Part shown: in pieces, positions 1-5,838 of the stretch
How positions within the stretch are numbered: position 1 is the first letter of the stretch
Layout: each line of letters opens with the position of its first letter
Assembly: GCA_937896665.1 (NCBI GenBank)
Contig: CALBNS010000014.1
Location: 1 to 8,574 of the forward strand
Direction of reading: 5' to 3'
DNA: 8,574 nt
Source of the DNA: an uncultured Clostridia bacterium
GTDB taxonomy: Bacteria > Bacillota > Clostridia > Lachnospirales > Lachnospiraceae
The notes under the pieces: generated by a model
Databases searched by the model: none
What the model was told of the DNA's origin: nothing
What the model saw: only the letters and a program-made list of their open reading frames with translations
Translations under genes and position numbers: made by a program

Positions 1-220
1 CTTTGCGCTCCAAAGAGAGCTTCTCTTTCAGATTGTCCTCTCGGGAATCGTCAAAGACAACAGAAGCATTGTTAAGGAATTCCTTCTTCCAATTACGGAG
101 TAAATTTGGTTGAATGCTGTTCTCGGCAGCTAATGTATTTAAGTCCTTTTCTCCTTTGAGAAGTTCAATAATTAAATCAGATTTGAACTTGGCAGAGAAA
201 TTTCTTCTTGTTCGTGACAT
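1..220 (-). CDS. IS3-family transposase OrfA, partial at window edge
   Basis: This is the N-terminal part (73 codons) of an IS3-family OrfA, the small DNA-binding protein of a two-ORF transposase; the gene runs off the left edge. It opens MSRTRRNFSAKFKSDLIIEL and continues with ENSIQPNLLRNWKKEF, the helix-turn-helix layout of the HTH_Tnp_1 family that binds the element's terminal repeats. The ATG at 218-220 follows a GAAAGAAGG ribosome site about 8-10 nt upstream. In the family, OrfA is followed by OrfB (DDE catalytic domain), usually joined by a programmed frameshift; OrfB would lie outside the window. No stop or frameshift is visible here, so the copy may be intact. Family assignment rests on the N-terminal domain only, so the IS3 subgroup is not assigned. 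Confidence 0.85.
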   Translation of the reverse strand, partial: MSRTRRNFSAKFKSDLIIELLKGEKDLNTLAAENSIQPNLLRNWKKEFLNNASVVFDDSREDNLKEKLSLERK

Positions 221-250
221 AATAACAAACCTTCTTTCTGTGATGTTTAC

Positions 251-279
251 AGTATATCAGATTCATTAAAAAATGTCTC
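251..279 (-). promoter_or_regulatory. Candidate sigma-A promoter for the IS3 orfA
   Basis: Read on the minus strand, GAGACA (274-279) and TATACT (251-256) are separated by 17 nt. That is 4/6 and 5/6 to the -35 and -10 consensus. It lies about 30 nt upstream of the orfA start, so it is well placed to drive it. No start-site evidence exists. Confidence 0.4.
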
Positions 280-346
280 AAGAAGTGTCTTAAATTATGA
301 TACCATTATAGTCAGACAATCTTCCGGAGGAATGTAAAAAACCACA

Positions 347-372
347 CCGCTAAAAAAGCGGCGTTTATTTTT
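347..372 (+). terminator. Small hairpin with T-rich flank
   Basis: CCGC (347-350) and GCGG (358-361) flank a TAAAAAA loop and are followed by CGTTTATTTTTAT. This is a short, weak intrinsic-terminator shape on the plus strand. On the minus strand the same stem is followed by TGTGGTTTTTT, so it could act in both directions. The stem is only four G/C pairs, so efficiency is doubtful. It lies between the IS3 end and the IS66-like end. Confidence 0.3.
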
Positions 373-375
373 ATA

Positions 376-399
376 GGCACTCAGTTATTGAGCGCTTAC
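376..399 (-). repeat. Second IS66-like terminal repeat, direct orientation
   Basis: The minus strand reads GTAAGCGCTCAATAACTGAG from 399 downward. It starts with the GTAAGCG terminus typical of IS66-family ends and matches the end at 1031-1054 at 16 of 24 positions, including the outer nine. It points the same way as that end, not inverted, so it cannot be the partner end of the same element. It is probably a relic of a second IS66-like copy. Confidence 0.45.
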
Positions 400-464
400 T
401 CTTTTTCAAAAAAGATACTGTAAAATCAATGTTTTTTACAAAAGATGAGATAAAAATTTCATGT

Positions 465-518
465 TTATAACCCAGTTACCAGATAAATATTGGTTGCAAG
501 GGAAATATCACCAAGCAT
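465..518 (-). pseudogene. IS66-family TnpB (Orf2), 5' stub
   Basis: The ATG at 516-518 opens MLGDISLATNIYLVTG, the N-terminus of IS66 TnpB, and then meets a stop after 17 residues. Intact TnpB proteins of the family are roughly 110-120 residues and continue after VTG with a conserved DMRKSIDG-type segment, which is absent. Nothing recognisable as TnpB or TnpC follows to about 400, so the rest was lost by deletion or replacement. A GGAGG about 8 nt upstream, inside tnpA, and the overlap with the tnpA stop are the family's usual coupled arrangement. It is non-functional as it stands. Confidence 0.75.
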
Positions 519-921
519 GAGACATTCCTCCTAAGCATTGGAGTGTAGTTCTGATTAAGTCTAGATTGGTGTTATTAAAGAATCGAATGGTAGAATTACC
601 CATCACGATTTCCATAGTAACACTAGCATCAGTATCGGGCATTGCTAGAGTGCGGAGTGTTTTGCTCCATTATTGCGGCATCGGGTGCCGATTCTAGAAC
701 CAGATCTACTTTGACAATATCCTGATGAACAGAGATTCCCAAGTGCTTATTCTCGGAATTAGGTATTGTCACGCCGGCTTTGCGTAACTTACTGACCCAG
801 TTGTAAAAGTACCAGCATGGATTCCGTGTGCTTCACACCACTGGTAATCAGAAAGACCGCTGGAACGGCATTCCATAATAAGTGTCAGTTGTTCTTCACG
901 ACTGACACGTTTTGCTTTCAT
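508..921 (-). pseudogene. IS66-family TnpA (Orf1), double frameshift
   Basis: Without its frameshifts this would be a normal-length TnpA of 137 codons plus stop. Frame 1 (ATG at 919-921; GGAGG at 931-935) gives MKAKRVSREEQLTLIMECRS and then a helix-turn-helix with SDYQWCEAHGIHAGTF. One base is missing in a T-run near 809-813, so FYNWVSKLRKAGV reads in a second frame, while the original frame stops at about 769-780. A second shift near 645-660 restores the first frame, giving DTDASVTMEIVMGNSTIRFF and the tail CLGGMSHAW. The two shifts cancel, so the overall length is preserved although the middle is out of frame. TnpA is an accessory protein required for IS66 transposition. Sequencing error is possible, but the truncated tnpB beside it argues for real decay. 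Confidence 0.8.
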
Positions 922-941
922 AATTGCTAGCCTCCAAGTAG

Positions 942-990
942 AGTAAAACGCTTGCGTTATAATCTCGAAATGAAGTAAAACGCTTGCGTT
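942..990 (-). repeat. Two 17-bp direct repeats upstream of IS66 tnpA
   Basis: AGTAAAACGCTTGCGTT occurs exactly at 942-958 and 974-990, with a 32-bp period (about three helical turns). Each copy contains the near-palindrome AACGC-NN-GCGTT. They lie between the element end and the tnpA ribosome site. They may be binding sites for the element's transposition proteins or an operator; this is inferred from position and symmetry only. Confidence 0.6.
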
Positions 991-1030
991 TCCTAGCTAC
1001 AATTATAAAGCAGAAACGAAGTGGAGAAAA

Positions 1031-1054
1031 TCCACCCCGAAACTAAGCGCTTAC
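1031..1054 (-). repeat. IS66-family left terminal inverted repeat
   Basis: The minus strand begins GTAAGCGCTTAGTTTCGGGG at 1054, upstream of tnpA in the correct orientation. GTAAGCG termini are characteristic of IS66-family elements. Its inverted partner is absent from the window. Confidence 0.65.
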
Positions 1055-1092
1055 CTATCTGCACTATCAACAATCGTTTTTCACCTAAAATA

Positions 1093-1137
1093 GAGGATGT
1101 GAAAAAACTCGATTGAGTTTTTCGCATCCCTCTTTTT
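1093..1137 (+). terminator. Hairpin with T-tract at left IS1182 end
   Basis: GAGGATGTGAAAAAACTC (1093-1110) pairs with GAGTTTTTCGCATCCCTC (1115-1132) around a GATT loop, with two single-base bulges. It is followed by TTTTTACTTTT, so it should stop plus-strand transcription entering the element. On the minus strand it is followed by TATTTT and could also end the transposase message. The stem overlaps the terminal repeat. Confidence 0.65.
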
Positions 1138-1218
1138 ACTTTTATTGTGCATAAATTGCTGGAATCCTACGCTGAAAAGGCGTACTTCCCCTACCCCATA
1201 GAGATTCTCTTTTTGAAT

Positions 1219-2793
1219 CTATGCGGCAGTTCTATTTCTCATCTTTTTGTTCTGATATTTGTATAGATTATGTCCTATTGCCACAAGTAAAACTTCTAGT
1301 TTAACCGAATTAATACCTCTTCGGACAATTCTCTTGTACCAACGGTCATTTTTCATGATTCCGAAAGTGCCTTCTGCTTGTATCGAACGGTTCATTCGTA
1401 ACAGCGCACCATGAATACTTTCTGAGTTTTCGATTACTTCCTGATGCATTGCAGTGAGTTCCTGATTGATCCGAACAGTTCGATTTTTAGCTGTTTTCTT
1501 ACATTTCTCTGCATATGGACATCCACTGCAATCTTCACATTCATACAGTTCTTCCTTACGTCCGTATTGATTTCCTCTCACACTTCTTCTGTATAAAAGA
1601 TGAAATGCTTTATCGTTAGGACATCTCATGACACCTTGTTCATCAATTCTAAAATTAACTGCACGAAATGGATCTTCATGATACTTTCGATCCTTGGTTT
1701 CCTTTTTAAACATTGGAAACTTCATATACTTTTCAATTCCGTTTTGTTCGCAAAAAATATAGTTGTTATATGATCCATATCCAGCATCTGCCACGGGATA
1801 CTTGGGATAGAAGCCATAAGTTTGTTTGAAGTGCTCCATCAAAGGAATGAAACAGTCCATATCTGAACGATAATGGTTCACATCAACAACTGCGATATAT
1901 TCATCTGCTACACCAATCTGTACATTGTATGCCGGCAGAAGCTGATCATTACCCATGTAATCCGTTTTGATGCGCATAAAGGTAGCTGATTTATCTGTTT
2001 TAGAATAGCTGTTACGATCAGGACCACAAATGTCAATTCTTTCTATGTATTCCTGAAGTTTCTGACAGAAACCAGTCAAATGTTCATAATGACGCTGCTC
2101 TTTGGATTTTCTCTTCCCGCTTCCGTAAACAAATGTACTTATATCTAGATCCCATAAAAGCACTAGCTGATCAATGATTTCATTCAGATAATCTGGTACA
2201 TACTCAGAATTAGTTGAAATCTGTACTCCACTCCATGCGATTTCTGTGTTGATTTCCTCAATTTCCGTAGTGATTTTTTCATAAAGCTTGTAACGGAATT
2301 TTTCGGTAGCCTTCTTCCAAACCCAGGTATATTTGTTGGCGTTTGCTTCAAACTTGGAACCATCGATATAGATGTGTTGCAAATCCACATGCTCCTCGTT
2401 GAAGATAGCTTGATTGATATCGTTAAAAATGTTTTCAATCTTATCCTGAAGTACTTCGTTGATGAAATATCCAAAGGTTCGGTATGATGGAGTCTGGTGA
2501 TCCATGAGATACATGAATCTGATATTGATTTTGCAGTTGTCTTCCAGTTCTCTCAGGGAGCAGTAACCGCTGGTCATAAATCCAAAAAGTACTGTTTTTA
2601 ACATGTTGACCGAATTATATCTGAGTCGTCCAGTTGTATACTCCGGAATATCTGTCAGATACTTATTTAAATCGATTCCTCCCATCAATCTGTCAAATGT
2701 TAAAACAGGATCCAGCAGATCCAAACAATCTGAAAGAAACAGTGGTAAATATCCTTGTTTTGGATTATTATAATTTATAGTTGAAATTTTCAT
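1219..2793 (-). CDS. IS1182-family DDE transposase
   Basis: Full-length 524-residue transposase that moves the surrounding insertion sequence. The N-terminal about 110 residues match the InsH/DUF772-type domain (SVNMLKTVLFGFMTSGYCSL at 61-80, then LRELEDN). The RNase-H-like catalytic core shows a DDE set consistent with the family: D144 in YIDGSKFEANANKYTW, D336 in YPVADAGYGSYNNY, and E474 in QAEGTFGIMKND. A long charged insertion (about 165-260) lies between the first and second acidic residues. A cysteine cluster (C391, C419, C422, C425, C431) forms the family's probable zinc-ribbon segment. The ATG at 2791-2793 has no strong ribosome site, common in IS elements with low expression. No frameshift or internal stop is seen, so the protein is probably active. 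The stop is TAG at 1219-1221. Confidence 0.93.
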   Translation of the reverse strand: MKISTINYNNPKQGYLPLFLSDCLDLLDPVLTFDRLMGGIDLNKYLTDIPEYTTGRLRYNSVNMLKTVLFGFMTSGYCSLRELEDNCKINIRFMYLMDHQTPSYRTFGYFINEVLQDKIENIFNDINQAIFNEEHVDLQHIYIDGSKFEANANKYTWVWKKATEKFRYKLYEKITTEIEEINTEIAWSGVQISTNSEYVPDYLNEIIDQLVLLWDLDISTFVYGSGKRKSKEQRHYEHLTGFCQKLQEYIERIDICGPDRNSYSKTDKSATFMRIKTDYMGNDQLLPAYNVQIGVADEYIAVVDVNHYRSDMDCFIPLMEHFKQTYGFYPKYPVADAGYGSYNNYIFCEQNGIEKYMKFPMFKKETKDRKYHEDPFRAVNFRIDEQGVMRCPNDKAFHLLYRRSVRGNQYGRKEELYECEDCSGCPYAEKCKKTAKNRTVRINQELTAMHQEVIENSESIHGALLRMNRSIQAEGTFGIMKNDRWYKRIVRRGINSVKLEVLLVAIGHNLYKYQNKKMRNRTAA

Positions 2794-2816
2794 CGCAAGT
2801 TAATTTTAACATAAAA

Positions 2817-2856
2817 GAGGACCTTTCGTTCATTTTGAACGAAAAGTCCTCTTTTT
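2817..2856 (+). terminator. Hairpin with T-tract at right IS1182 end
   Basis: GAGGACCTTTCGTTC (2817-2831) pairs with GAACGAAAAGTCCTC (2837-2851), with one bulge, and is followed by TTTTT. On the minus strand the stem is followed by TTTTATG, so it can also stop transcription arriving from the cargo genes and keep the transposase quiet. It lies between the IS end and the transposase start. Confidence 0.65.
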
Positions 2857-2908
2857 CCGTAGAGAGTGTTATTTCACAGCCCCTATTTTTGAATTGCAAA
2901 CCACTAGT

Positions 2909-3049
2909 TCATCTATGTTTAACACAATATTTCCACATAAACATAGAAACCATTTCAATCTGGAATGGATGAACATAACGTTCAACAATTTCAACCAGTA
3001 CACTTTCATTCAGATATGGTTCAGCTTCACCGGGCACACTATCAAAAAA
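2909..3049 (-). pseudogene. Short coding remnant of unknown gene
   Basis: Forty-six sense codons followed by TGA, with no start codon supported by a ribosome site. The translation contains VPGEAEPYLNESVLVEIVER and then YVHPFQIEMVSMFMWKYC. This looks like real protein sequence: amphipathic, mixed composition, and codons richer in G/C than the AT-rich island beside it. It is in the same frame as the upstream regulator gene and begins directly after that gene's TAG, so read-through would append it. I do not recognise the family. It is most simply the leftover 3' part of a resident gene cut by insertion of the AT-rich island and the IS1182 element. It could also be chance coding. Confidence 0.35.
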
Positions 3050-3688
3050 CTATAACTTAAATAATCGATTTTTATTTCTAATATTAATAAAAATAATTCC
3101 CACAAAGAAATTAACAATATACACATATAGCAATAAAACTCCATATTTTTTATATGTCCCCAGTAATGTAATAGTAAGTAAAATAAAATTATTAATCATG
3201 GAACTTATTAATATATATCTCAAAATGAAATATATAATTTTCCTCAAAACTTTTTCATTATATTCATATTTTGAATTATATCCTCCAATCAAATCATAAT
3301 TTCCTGTTTGAAGAGCATTTGATAATACTATATACACAACTGTTGATATCAGTAACGGTGGACCAATTGGTATAAGAATTTCTTTTGGAATTGTTCCACT
3401 AAACTTATAACTTACTCCTAATATCAAAATTGCAATGATATAATTTATTACTAGTACATATACCATCTTTTTTTCTGTAGGATTTTTTATTTTTGAATCA
3501 CCAAATTCTTCTGGAAAAAGATCACTTATTTTTTCTAACTGTTCTATATCCGGAATACTTTTTCCATGTTCCCAATTTGAGATAGTTTGCCGGGTAACAC
3601 ACAAAAACTCTGCCAACTGTTCTTGAGAGTAATTTTTTTTGATCCTAGCATTTTTTAGACACTCTCCAATCTCATTTACTTTTTTCAT
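3050..3688 (-). CDS. XRE-family regulator with four membrane helices
   Basis: A 212-residue protein. Residues about 6-60 form an XRE/Cro-type helix-turn-helix (CLKNARIKKNYSQEQLAEFL, then VTRQTISNWEHGKSIPDIEQ), which binds operator DNA. The rest is hydrophobic, with predicted membrane segments near 75-95, 103-124, 149-176 and 182-203. The YDLIGGYN segment (131-138) between helices 2 and 3 resembles the conserved loop of DUF3784-like membrane proteins, a weak match by eye. The layout suggests a one-component regulator tethered to the membrane that senses an envelope or peptide signal; the signal is unknown. The ATG at 3686-3688 has an excellent AGGAGGT site 7 nt upstream. It lies 150 bp downstream of the ABC exporter on the same strand and may control it. 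The sequence is very AT-rich, like the exporter and unlike the rep module. Confidence 0.85.
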   Translation of the reverse strand: MKKVNEIGECLKNARIKKNYSQEQLAEFLCVTRQTISNWEHGKSIPDIEQLEKISDLFPEEFGDSKIKNPTEKKMVYVLVINYIIAILILGVSYKFSGTIPKEILIPIGPPLLISTVVYIVLSNALQTGNYDLIGGYNSKYEYNEKVLRKIIYFILRYILISSMINNFILLTITLLGTYKKYGVLLLYVYIVNFFVGIIFINIRNKNRLFKL

Positions 3689-3764
3689 TTCCCTTACCTC
3701 CTCGTATTCGAAAACTCATAACGCAACTTTTTTGTATGGCTTCCAATCACAATAGTACCAAAAA

Positions 3765-3793
3765 AACATAGTTCTTTTTTTATATATTAGCAA
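3765..3793 (-). promoter_or_regulatory. Candidate promoter for the XRE regulator
   Basis: On the minus strand TTGCTA (3788-3793) and TATGTT (3765-3770) are separated by 17 nt, each 4/6 to consensus. They lie in the 150-bp gap between the exporter stop and the regulator. The surrounding AT-richness makes chance matches likely. Confidence 0.25.
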
Positions 3794-3820
3794 AATTTCT
3801 TAATTCTTTCCAGCAAATAC

Positions 3821-3839
3821 GCTTAACATAGTGTTAAGC
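3821..3839. repeat. Perfect inverted repeat at the exporter stop
   Basis: GCTTAACA and TGTTAAGC form perfect 8-bp arms around a TAG loop and touch the exporter's stop codon. No T-tract follows on the minus strand, so it is a poor terminator. It is palindromic enough to be an operator for the adjacent XRE protein or an RNA-stabilising hairpin. Confidence 0.4.
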
Positions 3840-5305
3840 TAAGTTATCTTTTGTAAATCAATGTATCCATCTAACCAATCTTCTTGCAAACCATGATGAG
3901 AGGCTACTAGAATTAAAGCATTATATTCATTTTTATACTTAACCAATAACTTTTTTAATATATTTTGTGCTTCAATATCTAACCCAGTAAATGGCTCATC
4001 CAACAATAAAATTTTAGGCCTTCTTAAAATCATTCTAGCTATTGAGATTTTTTGTTTTTCCCCAACTGACAATGTATTTCCCAAATCATCAATTCTTTCT
4101 TCCAAACCATCTCTACATCTTTTTAGTACTGGCTCAATCAATTGGTATGCCTCTGATTCAAAAATTTTCTCCTTACTAATATTTTGATCATACAGCGTTA
4201 AATTGTCTTTTAAGGTACCTTCGAAAATCAAAGGACTTTGAGTTAGTACATATACGTTTTTTCTAAATGAATTCAAAGAAAACTTTTCAATACTTTTACC
4301 ATCAATATAAATTTCAGCTGATTCCCCGGCATCAATTAATCTACACAATATATAAATTAACGTTGTTTTTCCTGTTCCATTTGCTCCAACTAAGCCTATA
4401 ATTTCTCCGGCACATAATTTTATATTTTTTAAATCAAGCAACTTACTATTTGTATTTCGATAAGAATACTCAAGTCTCTTTATCATAAGATTCTCTGAAA
4501 AAAAGAACTCTTCCTTTCCTTGTTTTTTTTCGACATTTACAATATATTCTTTATATCTTTTAATATTAATTTTCACTTCCTCAAATCGCAAACACAATTT
4601 TGTAATTTCTACCAATGGTGTTATAGCTCTTAAGGACATATTCGAAAATATAATATATTGACCTACCGTAAGCTCATTTTTATAAACCATAATTGAACCA
4701 GCCACTAAAATAATTATTGACCAAATATTATTGACTATCACTCCTACTGCACTAAATAATCTCAACAGAAATTTGCTTTTGATAACTGCCAAAACATAAT
4801 GATCTATTTTTTTGTTCATATTATATATATTAAATTTTTCCAATAATAATAATTTAATATCAACAATATCTCTATAATCAATATTTATTTTTCTTACCAA
4901 CGATTGTTCTGTTTCCATCTGATATTTCATAATTATTTTAGTTGGCTTTTTTAATATGATAATCCCTAATACTTGAATTATTATAATAACAAGCAAGTAT
5001 AATGTTAGTTTCAATGACCACGCAGTCAAAAAAATAATAGTTGTAATAAAATACAATATAGCTGTTGGCATCTGTAAATATAAAGATAATCCATACTCAC
5101 AAATACTAGTAATGTCATGAAACATCCTATAATATAGTTCACTACTATTTAGTGTTAAAATGAAATCATACGAAAATCCAAGAACATTTTCATAATATTT
5201 TTTCTTTATTGCTGCATCTAATTTCGTAAATAAACTGATATTAATATAACTTTGAGCCATTTGAAAAAATATTGATAATAAGAAAAGTGCTATCATATAA
5301 TACAA
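3839..5305 (-). CDS. ABC exporter, fused membrane and ATPase domains, damaged 5' end
   Basis: Half-transporter that would dimerise in the membrane and export a substrate using ATP. The ATPase domain is complete: Walker A GANGTGKT (307-314), Q-loop Q356, signature LSVGEKQ (412-418, a variant of LSGGQ), Walker B KILLLDEP (431-438), D-loop GLD and switch H470. The membrane domain has about five predicted helices (near 1-23, 79-96, 100-118, 183-206, 213-232) instead of the usual six. The length of 488 is short for a family usually near 570-600. The open frame starts at a TTG (5303-5305), with an in-frame ATG at 5294-5296; neither has a ribosome site. Upstream in the same frame IDEVFYKKNLEYLFEYALYY still reads like exporter sequence back to a stop at 5375-5377. 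The natural start is therefore missing, and this may be a pseudogene. The substrate is unknown; a peptide or bacteriocin is only a guess. Confidence 0.75.
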   Translation of the reverse strand: MYYMIALFLLSIFFQMAQSYINISLFTKLDAAIKKKYYENVLGFSYDFILTLNSSELYYRMFHDITSICEYGLSLYLQMPTAILYFITTIIFLTAWSLKLTLYLLVIIIIQVLGIIILKKPTKIIMKYQMETEQSLVRKINIDYRDIVDIKLLLLEKFNIYNMNKKIDHYVLAVIKSKFLLRLFSAVGVIVNNIWSIIILVAGSIMVYKNELTVGQYIIFSNMSLRAITPLVEITKLCLRFEEVKINIKRYKEYIVNVEKKQGKEEFFFSENLMIKRLEYSYRNTNSKLLDLKNIKLCAGEIIGLVGANGTGKTTLIYILCRLIDAGESAEIYIDGKSIEKFSLNSFRKNVYVLTQSPLIFEGTLKDNLTLYDQNISKEKIFESEAYQLIEPVLKRCRDGLEERIDDLGNTLSVGEKQKISIARMILRRPKILLLDEPFTGLDIEAQNILKKLLVKYKNEYNALILVASHHGLQEDWLDGYIDLQKIT

Positions 5306-5351
5306 TGCATATTCAAATAAATATTCTAAATTTTTTTTATAAAAAACTTCG

Positions 5352-5411
5352 TCAATTGTATATAGACATTCCCGTTATTCCACTATTTTTTAAAATTTTT
5401 TCTTGCTCCAT
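5352..5411 (-). other. 19-codon reading frame at the broken exporter start
   Basis: ATG at 5409-5411 encodes MEQEKILKNSGITGMSIYN and stops at 5352-5354. A GGAAG motif lies about 12 nt upstream, a little far for a ribosome site. The frame overlaps the exporter's upstream open frame and differs from it by one base. A single-base shift would join MEQEKILKN... to ...LYTIDEVFYKKN. It may therefore be the original start of the exporter, with the first membrane helix deleted, or a short leader peptide. It is too short to call as a gene. Confidence 0.3.
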
Positions 5412-5436
5412 AATAAATATTATCTTCCTTTCTTTT

Positions 5437-5461
5437 TAGTACTTTAATTTTTTAGGTACTA
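5437..5461. repeat. Inverted repeat upstream of the exporter
   Basis: TAGTAC (5437-5442) and GTACTA (5456-5461) form perfect 6-bp arms with a 13-nt AT-rich spacer. It lies about 26 bp upstream of the 19-codon frame, where an operator or promoter for the exporter would be expected. Binding by the neighbouring XRE protein is speculation. Confidence 0.3.
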
Positions 5462-5838
5462 GCATTTTCTAACATATTCTTATAATTGTGTATTTTTCTC
5501 CTTTCAATACTGTATTTAACTCCAATATAACACCCCAAAAATTGTTATTTGTAGTGCTGACAAAACTTGACATTTATCTGTTATATATTGGTTGTAAGAT
5601 CTATTTCCACCTACACCCCATAGGATTTGTAACAAATTTTATACACAATTTTATATTGCTTTTTTCTTATCTTTATTTATGAGCGTTTGATAAACATCAT
5701 CACTCTCTTCTTATTCTCTACTCTACATCTCTCAAATACTAAATAAAATATTTCCAATTACAAAAGAAACCCATACAGATGATTTACAAAAAATCAATTA
5801 TTTTTCAGATGATTATTTTCACAGAAATTATACTGTTT

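Larger units (their letters stand above)
1..300 (-). mobile_element. IS3-family element, upstream end only
   Basis: The orfA start and its leader mark the left end of an IS3-family element that continues beyond the window. The outer boundary should lie in 280-310, where the minus strand reads TAAGACACTTCTTGAGACAT, plausibly the terminal repeat. The opposite end is not in the window, so the repeat cannot be confirmed and the 300 limit is approximate. No target duplication can be assessed. Confidence 0.5.
465..1054 (-). mobile_element. IS66-family insertion sequence remnant
   Basis: The fragment holds one terminal repeat, the leader with 17-bp repeats, a frameshifted tnpA and the first codons of tnpB. 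The rest of tnpB and the large tnpC transposase gene, normally about 1.5 kb, are missing. The low-coordinate break is near 465, after which an AT-rich stretch leads to a second, directly oriented IS66-like end at 376-399. The element is not autonomous. Confidence 0.75.
1087..2889 (-). mobile_element. IS1182-family insertion sequence, apparently complete
   Basis: One full-length transposase gene is bracketed by imperfect inverted repeats. The left end (plus strand) starts AAAATAGAGGATGTGAAA at 1087. The right end read inward (minus strand) starts AAAATAGGGGCTGTGAAA at 2889, with about 20 of 24 positions matching. Each end also carries a strong hairpin (1093-1132 and 2817-2851), which would shield the transposase from outside transcription. 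No convincing target duplication is seen, since the flanks CACCT and TGAAT differ. The exact outer base is uncertain by one or two positions because of flanking A/T runs. The insertion lies between the IS66 remnant and the short coding relic at 2909-3049. Confidence 0.75.
5306..5838. other. AT-rich intergenic stretch without a supported gene
   Basis: About 530 bp, very AT-rich, separate the exporter from the rep-module membrane protein. No RNA gene or credible protein gene is visible on either strand. It holds the 19-codon frame at 5352-5411, an inverted repeat at 5437-5461, a 34-codon minus-strand frame at 5469-5573 without a ribosome site, and a 9-bp direct repeat CAGATGATT at 5776-5784 and 5806-5814. 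The right boundary of the AT-rich island probably lies here, between the exporter promoter region and the 3' end of the membrane-protein gene. Confidence 0.6.

Noticed and set aside
1168..1225. Small hairpins TACGC/GCGTA and AGATTC/GAATCT near the transposase stop
   Set aside because: The stems are only 5-6 bp and lack a clear T-tract, so they are too weak to call as terminators next to the strong hairpin at 1093-1132.
2184..2474. 96-codon minus-strand frame within the transposase
   Set aside because: It is an out-of-frame shadow of the IS1182 transposase with no independent motif.
2781..2972. 63-codon plus-strand open frame
   Set aside because: It crosses the transposase start, the hairpin and the IS end, so it is a composite of unrelated sequence with no ribosome site.
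5567..5600. TTGACA on the plus strand as a promoter
   Set aside because: No acceptable -10 box lies 16-18 nt downstream and there is no plus-strand gene to drive.
5488..5682. 64-codon plus-strand open frame
   Set aside because: It is Phe/Leu/Ile-rich translation of AT-rich DNA, with no strong ribosome site and no domain, on the strand opposite all other genes.
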